Assembly: GCF_003725795.1 (NCBI RefSeq) | Contig: NZ_RBEE01000004.1 | Span: 186,001 to 250,000, forward strand | Origin: Pedobacter jejuensis | GTDB lineage: Bacteria > Bacteroidota > Bacteroidia > Sphingobacteriales > Sphingobacteriaceae | DNA: 64,000 nt | Direction: 5' to 3' | Part shown: one piece after another, positions 1-9,593 of the stretch | Layout of the letters: every line of letters starts with the position of its first letter | Numbering within the stretch: position 1 is the stretch's first letter | The notes under the pieces: generated by a model | The model's input: only the letters and a program-made list of their open reading frames with translations | Databases searched by the model: none | Told to the model about the DNA's origin: nothing | Made by a program: the position numbers and the translations under genes

Positions 1-210
1 TTTCATACCCGAGCTCAACATGGCATCTGCAGTTTCTCTGATTAATTTTTCATCTACATTACATGCAAATTTGTTCCAGCTGTTCCATCCCATTGGTGGC
101 GTTAAAGCCAAACCATCGTATTTCTTATAGTTTTGAACATAATTATTTCCTTGTCCGAAAGCTGCTGTACTTGCAAGCATTGTAATCAATAGAAAAAATC
201 TAAGCTTCAT
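1..210 (-). CDS. GH27 alpha-galactosidase, N-terminal part (runs off the window)
   Basis: Reading on the minus strand from an ATG at 210 gives exactly 70 codons, open to the window edge. Residues 1-20 are a signal peptide (MKLRFFLLITMLASTAAFGQ). The mature start contains LALTPPMGWNSWNKFACNV, the hallmark opening strand of the GH27 catalytic barrel. The family removes alpha-1,6-galactose side chains. The gene lies 11 bases after the GH5 stop and is the last visible gene of the mannan operon, where it would debranch galactomannan in the periplasm or at the surface. The catalytic aspartates lie outside the window, so activity cannot be checked. Confidence 0.9.
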   Translation of the reverse strand, partial: MKLRFFLLITMLASTAAFGQGNNYVQNYKKYDGLALTPPMGWNSWNKFACNVDEKLIRETADAMLSSGMK

Positions 211-221
211 AAAATCGGTTG

Positions 222-1196
222 TTATTTATTTAATTTTTTAAGTTGAGTTCGAATATAAACACCTGCCGGAGTGAGCATATCAATATTCCATTTACCTTCT
301 ACCGAAGCTCCTGGTTTTAAAAGTGCTGTTGTTTCGTTTTTATCAGTTACATTCCAATTTGCCGAACTTAGTTTATTTCTTTCCATCCAGGCAAACCATT
401 TATCAGCATTTTCTACAATAAATTTACCATCACCACTGGCTTCGCCAACGCCCCATTCGGTAACAAATAGTGGTAATTTTAGCGCAATTGCCATATCGGC
501 TTTTTGCATTAGCACATCCTGGTGACTTGGTTCTGAAGCGTAAAAATGGAATGAGTACGCAATGTTGTTAAAACCTTTAATTGGATCTTTCGCAGCCACA
601 TCAACATCCTGATCCCAATGTGGGCTACCTACTACAATAATATTTTTTGAATCGTACTTTCTAATTTCCTGAATAACCGCGGTAGCGTAATCTTTAACTG
701 TTTGCCATTCTATCTTTTCGGGTTCGTTAAATATTTCATAAATAACATTTGGCTTACCAGAATATCTTTTAGCCATTTTACTAAAGAATTCTTTAGACTG
801 AGCTAAGTGTTGATGAGCGTTATGATCGTGCCAATCTATAAGCACATATAAGCCATTTTTAATTGCAGCATCAATGGTATTAGTTATGAGTTCTTCTTGC
901 TCAACTGGGTTTTGTAAGTAACCACCATCAGGCTGAACCGCCATAGAAATACGCAATAAATTAATATTGAAATCAGATCGAAGCCATTTAACAACATCTT
1001 CGTTATAATATTTTTTCCCTTGCCAAACACTCCAAGATAAGCTTATACCACGAAGTTGAGGTTCTACATTTCTGCTGTTGAGGATTTTTCCATCAACAAC
1101 TTTTAATGCTCCATTGCGGTTAATCCAGTTTACATTTTGGGCAAAAGTAAGGTTGTAAAACAAAATGCAGATAAATAGAAACGAAAATTTTCTCAT
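222..1196 (-). CDS. GH5 endo-beta-1,4-glucanase/mannanase (subfamily 2-like)
   Basis: This 324-residue secreted glycoside hydrolase has a signal peptide at about 1-19. The GH5 barrel shows the acid/base glutamate E158 in YEIFNEP, the nucleophile E247 in VTEWG, LIDWHDHNAH at 119-128 and SFHFYA at 215-220. The pattern resembles GH5 subfamily 2 (Bacillus Cel5A-like), which is mostly cellulase but includes enzymes acting on glucomannan. The gene sits 5 bases after the GH26 mannanase stop and 11 bases before GH27, within one operon. Context favours internal cleavage of glucomannan or mannan; the exact backbone preference cannot be read from sequence. No extra binding module is present. Confidence 0.9.
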   Translation of the reverse strand: MRKFSFLFICILFYNLTFAQNVNWINRNGALKVVDGKILNSRNVEPQLRGISLSWSVWQGKKYYNEDVVKWLRSDFNINLLRISMAVQPDGGYLQNPVEQEELITNTIDAAIKNGLYVLIDWHDHNAHQHLAQSKEFFSKMAKRYSGKPNVIYEIFNEPEKIEWQTVKDYATAVIQEIRKYDSKNIIVVGSPHWDQDVDVAAKDPIKGFNNIAYSFHFYASEPSHQDVLMQKADMAIALKLPLFVTEWGVGEASGDGKFIVENADKWFAWMERNKLSSANWNVTDKNETTALLKPGASVEGKWNIDMLTPAGVYIRTQLKKLNK

Positions 1197-1201
1197 AAAA
1201 A

Positions 1202-2437
1202 CTATTTGATTTGATATACTGAAGGCATTTTATCGGCAAAAAGCACGAAGCCATCATTTTTAAAATTCATAAAATCGCTGGCCGCCGGATGACCGGGATA
1301 AGGTGTCCAATAGGCATCTTTAGTATTGGCCCAAAGTAAAGCATAAGAAAATTCAAGATTCTGATTTTTTAACGATTTTAACAATTGTTGTGTAAACCAA
1401 TCGCTTTTATTTAAGTTTTGTAATCCTGTTTCAGTAAGCGCAGCCAATTTATTATGTGCTTTTGCATAATCAGAAACAATTTTAAATTTTGATGCCGCAA
1501 CGGTTGGCGAAACATTGGCCTTCATGTCTTCATAATTGTCGGTACCAACTAAATCTACATATTCATCTCCAGGATAATAAGTTAAATATTGCGATTGAGA
1601 ATTAAAGTTTCTATCTGGCGACCATGCGAATAGAAAATTTCTAACGCCTAAATCATCACGAAGATATTTAACTGTGTATTGATACATTGCAATGTATTCC
1701 GCAGCTGTACAATGTCCGCTTCCCCACCAGAACCAACTTCCATCCATTTCATGAAAAGGGCGAAAAATTATTGGCACCAATTTTCCATCCGCACCTATGA
1801 GCGATTTAGCATAATCGGCAACAATTTTTAATGAAGCCTTAAATGTTGCATTTGCTGTACCGCCAGGTAACACCTGATTTACTGCAGTAACTGGTGAATC
1901 TGCCCAATAAAAATTTCCTTTTGAAACCGGGTTTGCATAATGCCATGCATAAGTATTGATTCCGCCACGGTTGTACGCTTCGATGGTTAAGGTACGTGCA
2001 ATCGATTTTTCATAATCAAACCAATTACCAGTAGAAAAATTAGTCATGTGAATAAAATCATGCCCATAAACTGCCGGATAAGCCCCTGTTACAGCCTTAA
2101 CATCACTTTGTGAAGTACTAACACCTGTAAATTGTTGCTCGTTCGCCCATTGAGTTGTTGCATTGGTAACACCTCTTTTGGTATCGTCTTGATGCCCAAA
2201 AAGCACATTACTTTTTGCAATTTGTTTCATGTTGTAAAATAAAGCAGCTGTTTCATCCGTAGCATTTTTATCAACCAAACCGGCTTTAATTGTGGCTAAG
2301 CTTGTTGTTGAACTAACTGGCAGGTTAGGAACCGTACCAGGTGTTTGAGTTTCCACCATTTCGGTTTCGCTTTTTTTACATGAACTGAATATAAGAGCGC
2401 AGATGGTTATTACGAAGCATAATTTTTTAAAATTCAT
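1202..2437 (-). CDS. GH26 beta-mannanase lipoprotein
   Basis: This 411-residue lipoprotein has a signal ending in ALIFSSC, with the lipidated cysteine at residue 20. The start was set at 2437 because the reading frame can be extended upstream only into the preceding gene, and the lipoprotein signal begins here. The GH26 core shows LFGHQDD near residue 80, the catalytic acid E230 in IIFRPFHEMDG and the nucleophile E336 in LTETG. The family hydrolyses internal beta-1,4-mannosidic bonds. Lipidation suggests outer-membrane anchoring, typical of the surface endo-enzyme of a polysaccharide utilisation locus. It is 22 bases downstream of the CBM-like gene in the same operon. Confidence 0.93.
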   Translation of the reverse strand: MNFKKLCFVITICALIFSSCKKSETEMVETQTPGTVPNLPVSSTTSLATIKAGLVDKNATDETAALFYNMKQIAKSNVLFGHQDDTKRGVTNATTQWANEQQFTGVSTSQSDVKAVTGAYPAVYGHDFIHMTNFSTGNWFDYEKSIARTLTIEAYNRGGINTYAWHYANPVSKGNFYWADSPVTAVNQVLPGGTANATFKASLKIVADYAKSLIGADGKLVPIIFRPFHEMDGSWFWWGSGHCTAAEYIAMYQYTVKYLRDDLGVRNFLFAWSPDRNFNSQSQYLTYYPGDEYVDLVGTDNYEDMKANVSPTVAASKFKIVSDYAKAHNKLAALTETGLQNLNKSDWFTQQLLKSLKNQNLEFSYALLWANTKDAYWTPYPGHPAASDFMNFKNDGFVLFADKMPSVYQIK

Positions 2438-2459
2438 ATTTAATTTTTTTTCTGTGGAT

Positions 2460-2996
2460 TTACTTTTCAAAATCTTCAATAGGAATTAATTTCGCCATCA
2501 AATCATCAACAAAGAAAGTTCCCGATGTTTCACTCAAAGCAATCATTAATCTAAAACCATTTGATTCATCAGGTACCTTTAACTTTTTACTAAAGTTGGT
2601 CCAATCCTGAGTACCTGCTTTTTCAACTAATGGAATTCCTTCTCCTATTTTTTTATCTCCATTGGTAAACTCTAAAATAATTACTGCTGTATTCCAGGCA
2701 TTTGCACCTTGCTCTACCGCATCAATTTTGTAAAAGCCCGAAATGGCAATTGCCTTAGTATTTTTAGGAAGTTTAACTTTTTGATCAACCCCTTCCCATT
2801 TTCCTTTCACATAAGAAACCAATGCCAAACTTGCTCCGCCAGATTTCCGTACTACTGTACTAACCTTTGCATTACCAGGCTCCCAGCCACTTAAATCATT
2901 CTCAAAGCCGCCATTACTTATTAAATTTTTTTGTGCGAAAACTTGATGTAAACTACAAAGCCAGATAATTACAGCAAAACAAATGCATTTATTCAT
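2460..2996 (-). CDS. secreted CBM-like jelly-roll protein
   Basis: This 178-residue protein has a signal peptide at 1-21 (ending HQVFAQ) and one beta-sandwich domain. It opens with NLISNGGFENDLSGWE and closes with GTFFVDDLMAKL, the usual first and last strands of CBM4/9/22-type galactose-binding-like domains. No catalytic module is attached. Its place directly before the GH26 mannanase suggests that it binds the same glycan, either as a free carbohydrate-binding protein or as a partner of the mannanase. The ligand is inferred from neighbours only. Confidence 0.75.
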   Translation of the reverse strand: MNKCICFAVIIWLCSLHQVFAQKNLISNGGFENDLSGWEPGNAKVSTVVRKSGGASLALVSYVKGKWEGVDQKVKLPKNTKAIAISGFYKIDAVEQGANAWNTAVIILEFTNGDKKIGEGIPLVEKAGTQDWTNFSKKLKVPDESNGFRLMIALSETSGTFFVDDLMAKLIPIEDFEK

Positions 2997-3023
2997 TTCC
3001 TAATATGTTAGAAACCAAGCTAA

Positions 3024-3083
3024 AGACTGCTTCATACCTCGCAATGCAGAACATTTTCTGTTATGGAAGGATAGAAGCAATCT
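3024..3083. repeat. REP-type imperfect palindrome between glycan-import and enzyme genes
   Basis: The ends AGACTGCTTC (3024-3033) and GAAGCAATCT (3074-3083) are inverted with one mismatch. An inner hairpin CAGAA-catt-TTCTG lies at 3047-3060. The sequence matches the REP palindromes (cattgcgagg...gaagcaatct type) I know from Bacteroidota genomes. It fills most of the 147-base gap in the operon and could act as an mRNA stability element or partial terminator. Confidence 0.55.
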
Positions 3084-3143
3084 CTGGCAAATAATTATTT
3101 TATTACATTTAAATCGTTTCCAAAATATGTGATGCTTTACTGT

Positions 3144-4289
3144 TTATATGAATCCTAAATCATCAACATAAATTGTACTTGGTACAGCATTGCCTAAGCT
3201 TTGCAATACAAATTCGGTTATAACGGTTGGGTTACCCAAATCTTTCAATTGAATGGTGTAATCGGTATAAACCCCAGGCGTTAGTGTTATTGCAACAGGA
3301 TTACCATAATTACCATTAATGACCAACTGAACTCTACTGCCGGCAACTATGCCAGCGCCGCCATAAATTGAAAATTTTATTGCCGTTAATCCTGACCGAA
3401 CAACATCAATTGTGGAACCATTATACCCGATTTGTAACGCACCATATCCATCTGTAAAAGTTGTTGTAATGGCATTGGTGCCACGTTTCACATTTACCGT
3501 ATTGACTAAGTTTATGGTACTGTTATAACCTAAATAAGAACCCCAGCCAGTTGCAAAAACATCATCATAAAGCAAAGCTTTAAAACCAAAAGAGCCTGTT
3601 GAGCGGGTTGTACCACCTGGAGTTGTTACCAAAATACGCGATTGAACAACGCCGGCTGGTACTCTTACCTGTATCTGTGTACTGGTTGGCGTACCAACAA
3701 TTTGTGCCGGGATAGAATCGAAAGTAACTTTTGTAACCCCTTCGAAAATGGTTCCAACTAATGTTACAATTTCGCCTGAACCTGCAGCAACCGGACTAAA
3801 AGAAGTAATTATTGGCGGTGGTTGTAAAATTGGAAAATTGAAACTTGCAGTACCAAATTTTGTGGTAACAACTAATTTATTGCTCTGACTTGCACCATAA
3901 GGTGTTGTTGCAGGTATAGAAATGATGATACTTTTATCGGTTAATAAAGCAGGATTATAATTAACCTGCACCCCATTAAATGAAACTGAAAGTGTTGTTA
4001 AAAGATTTTCTCCAACAATGGCATATTGATTATTTAATCTTCCGGCCACAACAGTAGAGTCGAACTTCACCTGTCTGGTTTCATCATATATAGAATTAGA
4101 ATCTAACGTAATTCTGTGAACCACATTTGATAGCGTATCTGATTTACTAATAAGCCTCACTTTGGTAATTACAGGTGCTCCGCCTGCACCCTCATCGGTT
4201 TTCTTGCATGAAGAATAACCCATTGCTACTGCCATAAACAATAAAAGCAGTGCAAATTTCGATTGTTTGTTTATATTTTTCATGTTCAT
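3144..4289 (-). CDS. TIG-domain surface glycan-binding lipoprotein (SusE/F position)
   Basis: This 381-residue lipoprotein has a signal ending VAMGYSSC. The frame extends upstream into susD, so the start was set at the ATG one base after the susD stop; a second ATG at 4283 is equally possible. Two immunoglobulin-like IPT/TIG repeats are visible, the second starting PPIITSFSPVAAGSGEIVTL. A C-terminal beta-sandwich with ...TIYVDDLGFI resembles carbohydrate-binding folds. Proteins of this layout in the third position after susC-susD are surface glycan-binding proteins that capture polysaccharide at the outer membrane. The ligand is probably mannan, by context. Confidence 0.82.
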   Translation of the reverse strand: MNMKNINKQSKFALLLLFMAVAMGYSSCKKTDEGAGGAPVITKVRLISKSDTLSNVVHRITLDSNSIYDETRQVKFDSTVVAGRLNNQYAIVGENLLTTLSVSFNGVQVNYNPALLTDKSIIISIPATTPYGASQSNKLVVTTKFGTASFNFPILQPPPIITSFSPVAAGSGEIVTLVGTIFEGVTKVTFDSIPAQIVGTPTSTQIQVRVPAGVVQSRILVTTPGGTTRSTGSFGFKALLYDDVFATGWGSYLGYNSTINLVNTVNVKRGTNAITTTFTDGYGALQIGYNGSTIDVVRSGLTAIKFSIYGGAGIVAGSRVQLVINGNYGNPVAITLTPGVYTDYTIQLKDLGNPTVITEFVLQSLGNAVPSTIYVDDLGFI

Positions 4290-4290
4290 T

Positions 4291-5943
4291 TTATTTAAAA
4301 ACATAAGGTACTGGTGGTTGTAGTAATTTAGGATTTGATGCAACTTCTGTAGCCGGAAAAGGGAATAGGAACTTCGCATTTGTCATGGTAGAATATCCGT
4401 TTCCATAGCTATTAGATGGTACACTAGCATCGCCCGAACCTCTATCTTGCTGATTGATAATGGTAATTGCATTTGGATGATTCGAAACATTAAATCCATC
4501 TAAACGGCATAAATCAAACCAATAATCAAATTCGAACATAAATTCTCTGCGGCGTTCTTCTAAAATATCATCACGATATAATTGAGCTGGTGCGTTAGTA
4601 GGTTTGCCTGGCGTATTGTTTGGCGTGAAATAGCCACGTCTGATTTCTGTTAAATTACCCAAACCCGCACGATTTCTGATTTTATTAATTGCTGCTAATG
4701 CTTGTGCATCTGTACTAGTTCTTGCACCAGCCATTATTGCTTCAGCGAGGATTAAATAAACTTCCGAATAACGCATCATATACACATTATTTGCTGATGA
4801 TTGAGCTGAACCAACTCCTCCATTATCAGCAGGCGTACCAACAACATATTTTTTAACAAATGTGCTTGTACCTTGTCCCTGGTTGGCCAATTGTGTATAA
4901 CCACCTGTGGCTTGATTTAGCTCAGGATAATTAGATCCAACAACCATTATGGTTGGTTTAAAGCGCTTATCATCTTGTTGAAAACTATATAAGGCATCAA
5001 AAGTTACACCCAAAACACCATAACCATCTCCGGTTCCGGTAATTACAGTACTTGCTGCCCAAGATGCTTGCAATGGATTGCCTCTGCCATAACCGCCTGC
5101 TCCAGACCATTGAAGTGCTATTACAGATTCTTCGTTATTATTATTGGCTGTTAAAAATAAATCTTTAAATTCTTTACCCTGAATATCACTACCATAAAGT
5201 TTAAACTCACCGCTGCTAATTACTTTCTGAGCAGAAATTCTGGCATTATTGTAATCCTGCATGGTTAGATAAACTTTGGCCATTAACGCCGTTGCAGAAC
5301 CACTAGAAACACGACCCTGTGCAATAGAATTTCCACTTCTTATTTGAGGCGTTAGGTTGGCTTCGGCAAATTTTAAATCATTAAGAATAAATTTGTAAAC
5401 ATCAGTTACCGGATTGGTATTAACCTGAAAATTTTCCACATAATCTAACGTATTTTCGATGATAGGCACATTTCCAAACAACCTAACCAAATGAAAATAA
5501 GCCAAAGCTCTAAACAAATGCGCTTCACCTAAAGCATTATTAACAACTTTTGCATCTATCGTTGCAGGAACTTTTGCAGGTAAATTATTTAATATGGCAT
5601 TGGATTGTGCCACAACAATCCATAATGAATTGTAAGCATTTGCAAGTTCGGTGTTTCCATCAGTTACAGAGAAATTTCCAAAATTTACTACATCTGATGA
5701 ATATGATCGACCGTTTCCGCTAGCCATTTCTGTAATGGCCCATCCTCCTTTTGCTACCCATCCAAACCAAGGGGCACTGTAAAGCACATTGGTGCTTGAT
5801 TTTACCTGATCTGCCGTTTGATAGAAATTATCAAGCGTAATTGAGCTTTGAGGTGGGCGATCGAAAAATTCTTTTTTACAACTGGTTACTGTACTCATTA
5901 AAAGAACAGCAATTGCAAATGAATATTTTATATATGTTTTCAT
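4291..5943 (-). CDS. susD: SusD/RagB-family nutrient-binding lipoprotein (mannan locus)
   Basis: This 550-residue outer-membrane lipoprotein has a signal ending MSTVTSC (Cys22). The start at 5943 was chosen over an in-frame ATG inside susC because the lipoprotein signal begins here, 10 bases after the susC stop. Typical SusD landmarks are FFDRPPQSSITLDNFY at the mature end, the TPR-like AHLFRALAYFHLVRLFG segment and the C-terminal ILEERRREFMFEFDYWFDL motif. SusD proteins form the lid over the SusC transporter and bind oligosaccharides. Substrate is inferred as galacto(gluco)mannan fragments from the GH26, GH5 and GH27 neighbours. Confidence 0.95.
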   Translation of the reverse strand: MKTYIKYSFAIAVLLMSTVTSCKKEFFDRPPQSSITLDNFYQTADQVKSSTNVLYSAPWFGWVAKGGWAITEMASGNGRSYSSDVVNFGNFSVTDGNTELANAYNSLWIVVAQSNAILNNLPAKVPATIDAKVVNNALGEAHLFRALAYFHLVRLFGNVPIIENTLDYVENFQVNTNPVTDVYKFILNDLKFAEANLTPQIRSGNSIAQGRVSSGSATALMAKVYLTMQDYNNARISAQKVISSGEFKLYGSDIQGKEFKDLFLTANNNNEESVIALQWSGAGGYGRGNPLQASWAASTVITGTGDGYGVLGVTFDALYSFQQDDKRFKPTIMVVGSNYPELNQATGGYTQLANQGQGTSTFVKKYVVGTPADNGGVGSAQSSANNVYMMRYSEVYLILAEAIMAGARTSTDAQALAAINKIRNRAGLGNLTEIRRGYFTPNNTPGKPTNAPAQLYRDDILEERRREFMFEFDYWFDLCRLDGFNVSNHPNAITIINQQDRGSGDASVPSNSYGNGYSTMTNAKFLFPFPATEVASNPKLLQPPVPYVFK

Positions 5944-5953
5944 ATTTCTTTTA

Positions 5954-8900
5954 TTAAAATTCTGCATTAATACCAAAAGTGTAAGTTCGTGGTGTTGGGT
6001 ATCTTCCGCTATCTACATTTGTTAAAAACACGTTGTAGTTTTGGTTTCCAACCTCTGGATCAAGACCTTTATATTTAGTAAATACGTATAGGTTTTGCAC
6101 GCTGGCAAAAACTTTTAATCTATTCAGTTTTATCTTACGGATAAATTCTGATTGAAGATTATAGGCCAAGTTTACGTTCTGAACACGCAGAAAAGATCCT
6201 GATTCTATAAAACGATCAGAGTTTTTAAGGTTTGGGTTATCTCCACTACGAGGTGCAGGAATATTAGAACCTGTATTGGTTGGACTCCAGAAATCAATAG
6301 CAGAAGCCAATTGGTTTTGATATAATCCTGATAATCCTTTTAGTTGATAGTTTAGCGCATTTAGAACTTTAGCACCATATGAACCATTTAAAAAGATAGA
6401 TAAATCGAAAGATTTGTAAGAGAAATTATTGGTAATGCCATAAGTAAATTTAGGGTTTGGATTTCCTAATGATGTTTGATCGGATTCATCAATTTTACCA
6501 TCGCCATTTACGTCTTCAAATTGGATATCGCCCAACCATGTGCCTGCATTATTATTGATTATTGGTCGCCCAAATTGAACAGGAGCATTTCTTAGCTGTG
6601 CATCTGTACGGAAAATATCTTTTACTTTATAACCATAAAATTCACCTATTGAGCCACCAACCTGAGTTCTGGTAACCGTCATCTGAAGGAAGCTTACATT
6701 TATTTTTCCATCGATAAATGGAACGCCATCCGCTAAAGAAAGTACCTTATTATTGTATTTAGAGAAAATTACAGTTGTATTCCATTTAAAGTTACCCGTT
6801 AAGTTTTTGCTGTTTATGGTAAAATCAAACCCTTTGTTGCTTACTTTACCACCGTTAATGTAAGGCGGACTAATTACACCCGTACTCGAATAAGCTGCCG
6901 CTTGTCCAACCAAATAAGCTGGGAGTGGTTTTTGGAAAAGAAAATCTTTTGATGTTTTATTAAAATAATCAAATGAAGCATCTATTCTTCCTTTAAAAAG
7001 ACTAAAATCAATACCTGCATTGGTTTGCACAGCGCTTTCCCATGTTAAATTTGGATTGGCAACTTTATCAACCGCAAAGCCGGTACCCAAACCTGTAACA
7101 ACGGGTGTTAAAGCCGAGCCGTACTGATAATTTGGAAGATTCTGATTACCAACTTCACCATAACCTACCCTTAACTTGATATTATCTGCAACATCTTTTA
7201 TGCCTGACATGAAAGATTCATCAGATAAACGCCATGAAACTGCAAATGCCGGAAAATAACCCGTTTGCTTTCCTTCAACAAATTTTGATGACTTATCTGA
7301 ACGGATGGTTGCTGTTATACTATATTTATTGTTATAGGTATAGATTCCCCTCGCAAAAAACGATTCTAAAGATTGGCTATCTTTGTATTCGCCAATTACG
7401 GCAGTTTTAAGGTCGCCCAAGCCAAGGGTTTGCAAATCATTACTTAAAAAGTTCTGAACCGAAGCATCTGTTCCGCCCCAGCTCGATTCATTAACCTCAT
7501 AACCCAATAATGCTGTTAAATTATGTTTTTCACTAAATGTGTGTGCGTAGGTTAAATATTCTTTCCAGCCCCAAAATGTAGTGTTTGAATTGTATTCCTG
7601 TAATCTAGCCGTTGCATTACCATAAATTCCGTACTGATAAGTAGGAACAAATACTCTTGCTGCAGAATAATTAAAATCACCATTCACTTCTGATCTTAAG
7701 GTCAAATCTTTTGAAAATTTGATCTCGCCATAAAGTGCACCATTTAAATTACTTCTGTTTAATACGTTTGTAATTTCCAAAGATTGGGCTACCGGGTTAA
7801 TCTGTCCACCTTGTTGATTTGAATTTGGAATTGGTCCGGCAAATGATCCATCGGGGTTTCTAACAGCCTGGTCTGGCGCACTTAATAAGGCATTGTAAAC
7901 GATACCAGTATTATTTGATAAACCTTGATTTTCATTTGAGCGACTACCAGATAATGACAGACCCACTTTTAACCATGGCTTAACCTGACTGTTAGTATTT
8001 GTTCTAAAAGTATATCGTTTGTAATCGCTACCTAAAATGGTACCATCTTGTTTTAGGTAACCGCCAGAAATGTAATAATCCAACCCATCTTTACCACCAG
8101 AAATTCCCAATTGATGGTTTTGCATTACTGCATTTCTAAAAACCTCATCTTGCCAGTTGGTACCTTCACCCAACAATGTTGGATCGGCAAACTCACCCCT
8201 TCTTTGAACGCCTGTAACATCTGCCAAAGCATTTTCTAATACGGCATACTGCTGAAGATTCATTACATCAAGAAATCTGCCTTGCTGCGAAACGGCGCCG
8301 TATCCATCATAAGTTACTCTTGCTGAACCATTTTTACCGCGTTTTGTTGTGATGATAATTACCCCATTTGATGCACGACTACCATAAATAGCAGTTGCCG
8401 ATGCATCTTTCAATACATCAATAGATTCAATATCGCTTGGATTAATTAATGACAGCGGACTTACCGCAGATTCGCCATTATTAGCCGATAAACCAACTGT
8501 TCTGCCGCTGGTTGATTGGTTGGTAGCATCTCCAGAAATAGGAACACCATCTACTACATATAAAGGCTCGTTAGAAAGACTTAACGATGTTACACCTCTA
8601 ACCCGTACCGATGTTGAACTTCCTGGTGCACCAGAATTTTGTGTAATGGTAAGTCCAGAAGCTTTACCTTGCAGCATTTGGTCGATACTTACCTGCGGAA
8701 CGTTTGCAATATCAGAGGCTTTAACGGATGAAATAGCACCGTTAACATCGCCCCTTTTTTGGTTACCATATCCAATTACCACTACATCTGATAAATCAGT
8801 TGCGGCAGATTTTAGTACAACGTTGATAACGCTTCTATCGCCAACTAAAACTTCTTGTTTAGATAAACCGATAAACGAAAATACCAATGTAGTTGCCGAA

Positions 8901-9115
8901 CCTGCCGGAACATTAATAACGTATTTACCATCTGAATTTGTGGAAACAGCTGTTTGAGAATTTTTGATTAGCACACTTGCGCCGGGTAGTGTAGTACCCT
9001 TTTCATCTGAAACAGTTCCTGTTATTTGCCTATTTGTTGTATTCTGCGCCATAGCCGGAAACAGCGACGCCAGGAATACTACAAACAGAATAGCTGTTCG
9101 TAATTTTTTACTCAT
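5954..9115 (-). CDS. susC: SusC/RagA-family TonB-dependent transporter (mannan locus)
   Basis: This 1053-residue outer-membrane transporter has a signal peptide at 1-23 and a carboxypeptidase-regulatory-like domain at about 30-110 (ITGTVSDEKGTTLPGASVLI). The TonB box/plug follows (VVVIGYGNQKRGDVNGAISS), with the SusC signature ATAIYGSRASNGVIIITTK near 240, then a long beta-barrel ending in TFGINAEF with a terminal phenylalanine. There is no STN domain, so control by trans-envelope anti-sigma signalling is unlikely. It is the first gene of the minus-strand operon and imports oligosaccharides in a complex with the adjacent SusD. Confidence 0.96.
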   Translation of the reverse strand: MSKKLRTAILFVVFLASLFPAMAQNTTNRQITGTVSDEKGTTLPGASVLIKNSQTAVSTNSDGKYVINVPAGSATTLVFSFIGLSKQEVLVGDRSVINVVLKSAATDLSDVVVIGYGNQKRGDVNGAISSVKASDIANVPQVSIDQMLQGKASGLTITQNSGAPGSSTSVRVRGVTSLSLSNEPLYVVDGVPISGDATNQSTSGRTVGLSANNGESAVSPLSLINPSDIESIDVLKDASATAIYGSRASNGVIIITTKRGKNGSARVTYDGYGAVSQQGRFLDVMNLQQYAVLENALADVTGVQRRGEFADPTLLGEGTNWQDEVFRNAVMQNHQLGISGGKDGLDYYISGGYLKQDGTILGSDYKRYTFRTNTNSQVKPWLKVGLSLSGSRSNENQGLSNNTGIVYNALLSAPDQAVRNPDGSFAGPIPNSNQQGGQINPVAQSLEITNVLNRSNLNGALYGEIKFSKDLTLRSEVNGDFNYSAARVFVPTYQYGIYGNATARLQEYNSNTTFWGWKEYLTYAHTFSEKHNLTALLGYEVNESSWGGTDASVQNFLSNDLQTLGLGDLKTAVIGEYKDSQSLESFFARGIYTYNNKYSITATIRSDKSSKFVEGKQTGYFPAFAVSWRLSDESFMSGIKDVADNIKLRVGYGEVGNQNLPNYQYGSALTPVVTGLGTGFAVDKVANPNLTWESAVQTNAGIDFSLFKGRIDASFDYFNKTSKDFLFQKPLPAYLVGQAAAYSSTGVISPPYINGGKVSNKGFDFTINSKNLTGNFKWNTTVIFSKYNNKVLSLADGVPFIDGKINVSFLQMTVTRTQVGGSIGEFYGYKVKDIFRTDAQLRNAPVQFGRPIINNNAGTWLGDIQFEDVNGDGKIDESDQTSLGNPNPKFTYGITNNFSYKSFDLSIFLNGSYGAKVLNALNYQLKGLSGLYQNQLASAIDFWSPTNTGSNIPAPRSGDNPNLKNSDRFIESGSFLRVQNVNLAYNLQSEFIRKIKLNRLKVFASVQNLYVFTKYKGLDPEVGNQNYNVFLTNVDSGRYPTPRTYTFGINAEF

Positions 9116-9593
9116 AATGTTTATATTTAGTTATTTATTTACTAACTCAAATTTAACGTCGATTTAAAGGATATTTATAATATTATTTTACCCTAAGTTA
9201 ATCCAAAAAGAACTCTTGTATTACCCTTGTGCTATTAAAACTATCATTATCAATATAATATCGCAGTTGCATATATTTTTAACCTTATACTTTTTTGCCA
9301 AAAATTAATATAATTATTACCATATTTTTTGCTTGTATAATAAATTCGTTACATAATTGTGCATTTGGGTAAATTTCGATGATTCTCTGAAAGCAGATCA
9401 CAACTTGCGGTGTTGAGCCGATTTATCTGAAGTTTGGCGATGTTTTAATTCCGATACCTTGTCTCAATTCTGGATATTTCCTGATCACTCAAAATGAGTA
9501 GAACATACTTTTTAAGCTTATGGTAATAGTTTCTTATCAATATTAAATTAAGCCATCTGATTTTGCATATTATTGCATAATAACAATAGCCAA
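9116..9593. promoter_or_regulatory. divergent intergenic region between susC and the acetylesterase
   Basis: This 478-base, AT-rich region separates the two divergent transcription units of the mannan locus. A minus-strand TAAATTTG (9148-9155) matches the Bacteroidota -7 consensus TAnnTTTG, 33 bases upstream of the susC start. No well-spaced TTG -33 element accompanies it, so the promoter call is weak. No convincing coding sequence or RNA gene was seen. A shared regulator site is likely somewhere here but could not be identified. Confidence 0.35.

Noticed and set aside
2438..2479. Upstream extension of the GH26 gene to an ATG inside the CBM-like gene
   Set aside because: The extension places 14 charged residues before a complete lipoprotein signal; the ATG at 2437 is preferred.
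8520..8957. Long plus-strand frame inside the mannan-locus susC
   Set aside because: It is a shadow of the susC coding strand with no motif or signal; similar shadows inside other susC, GH2 and FAD genes were dismissed likewise.
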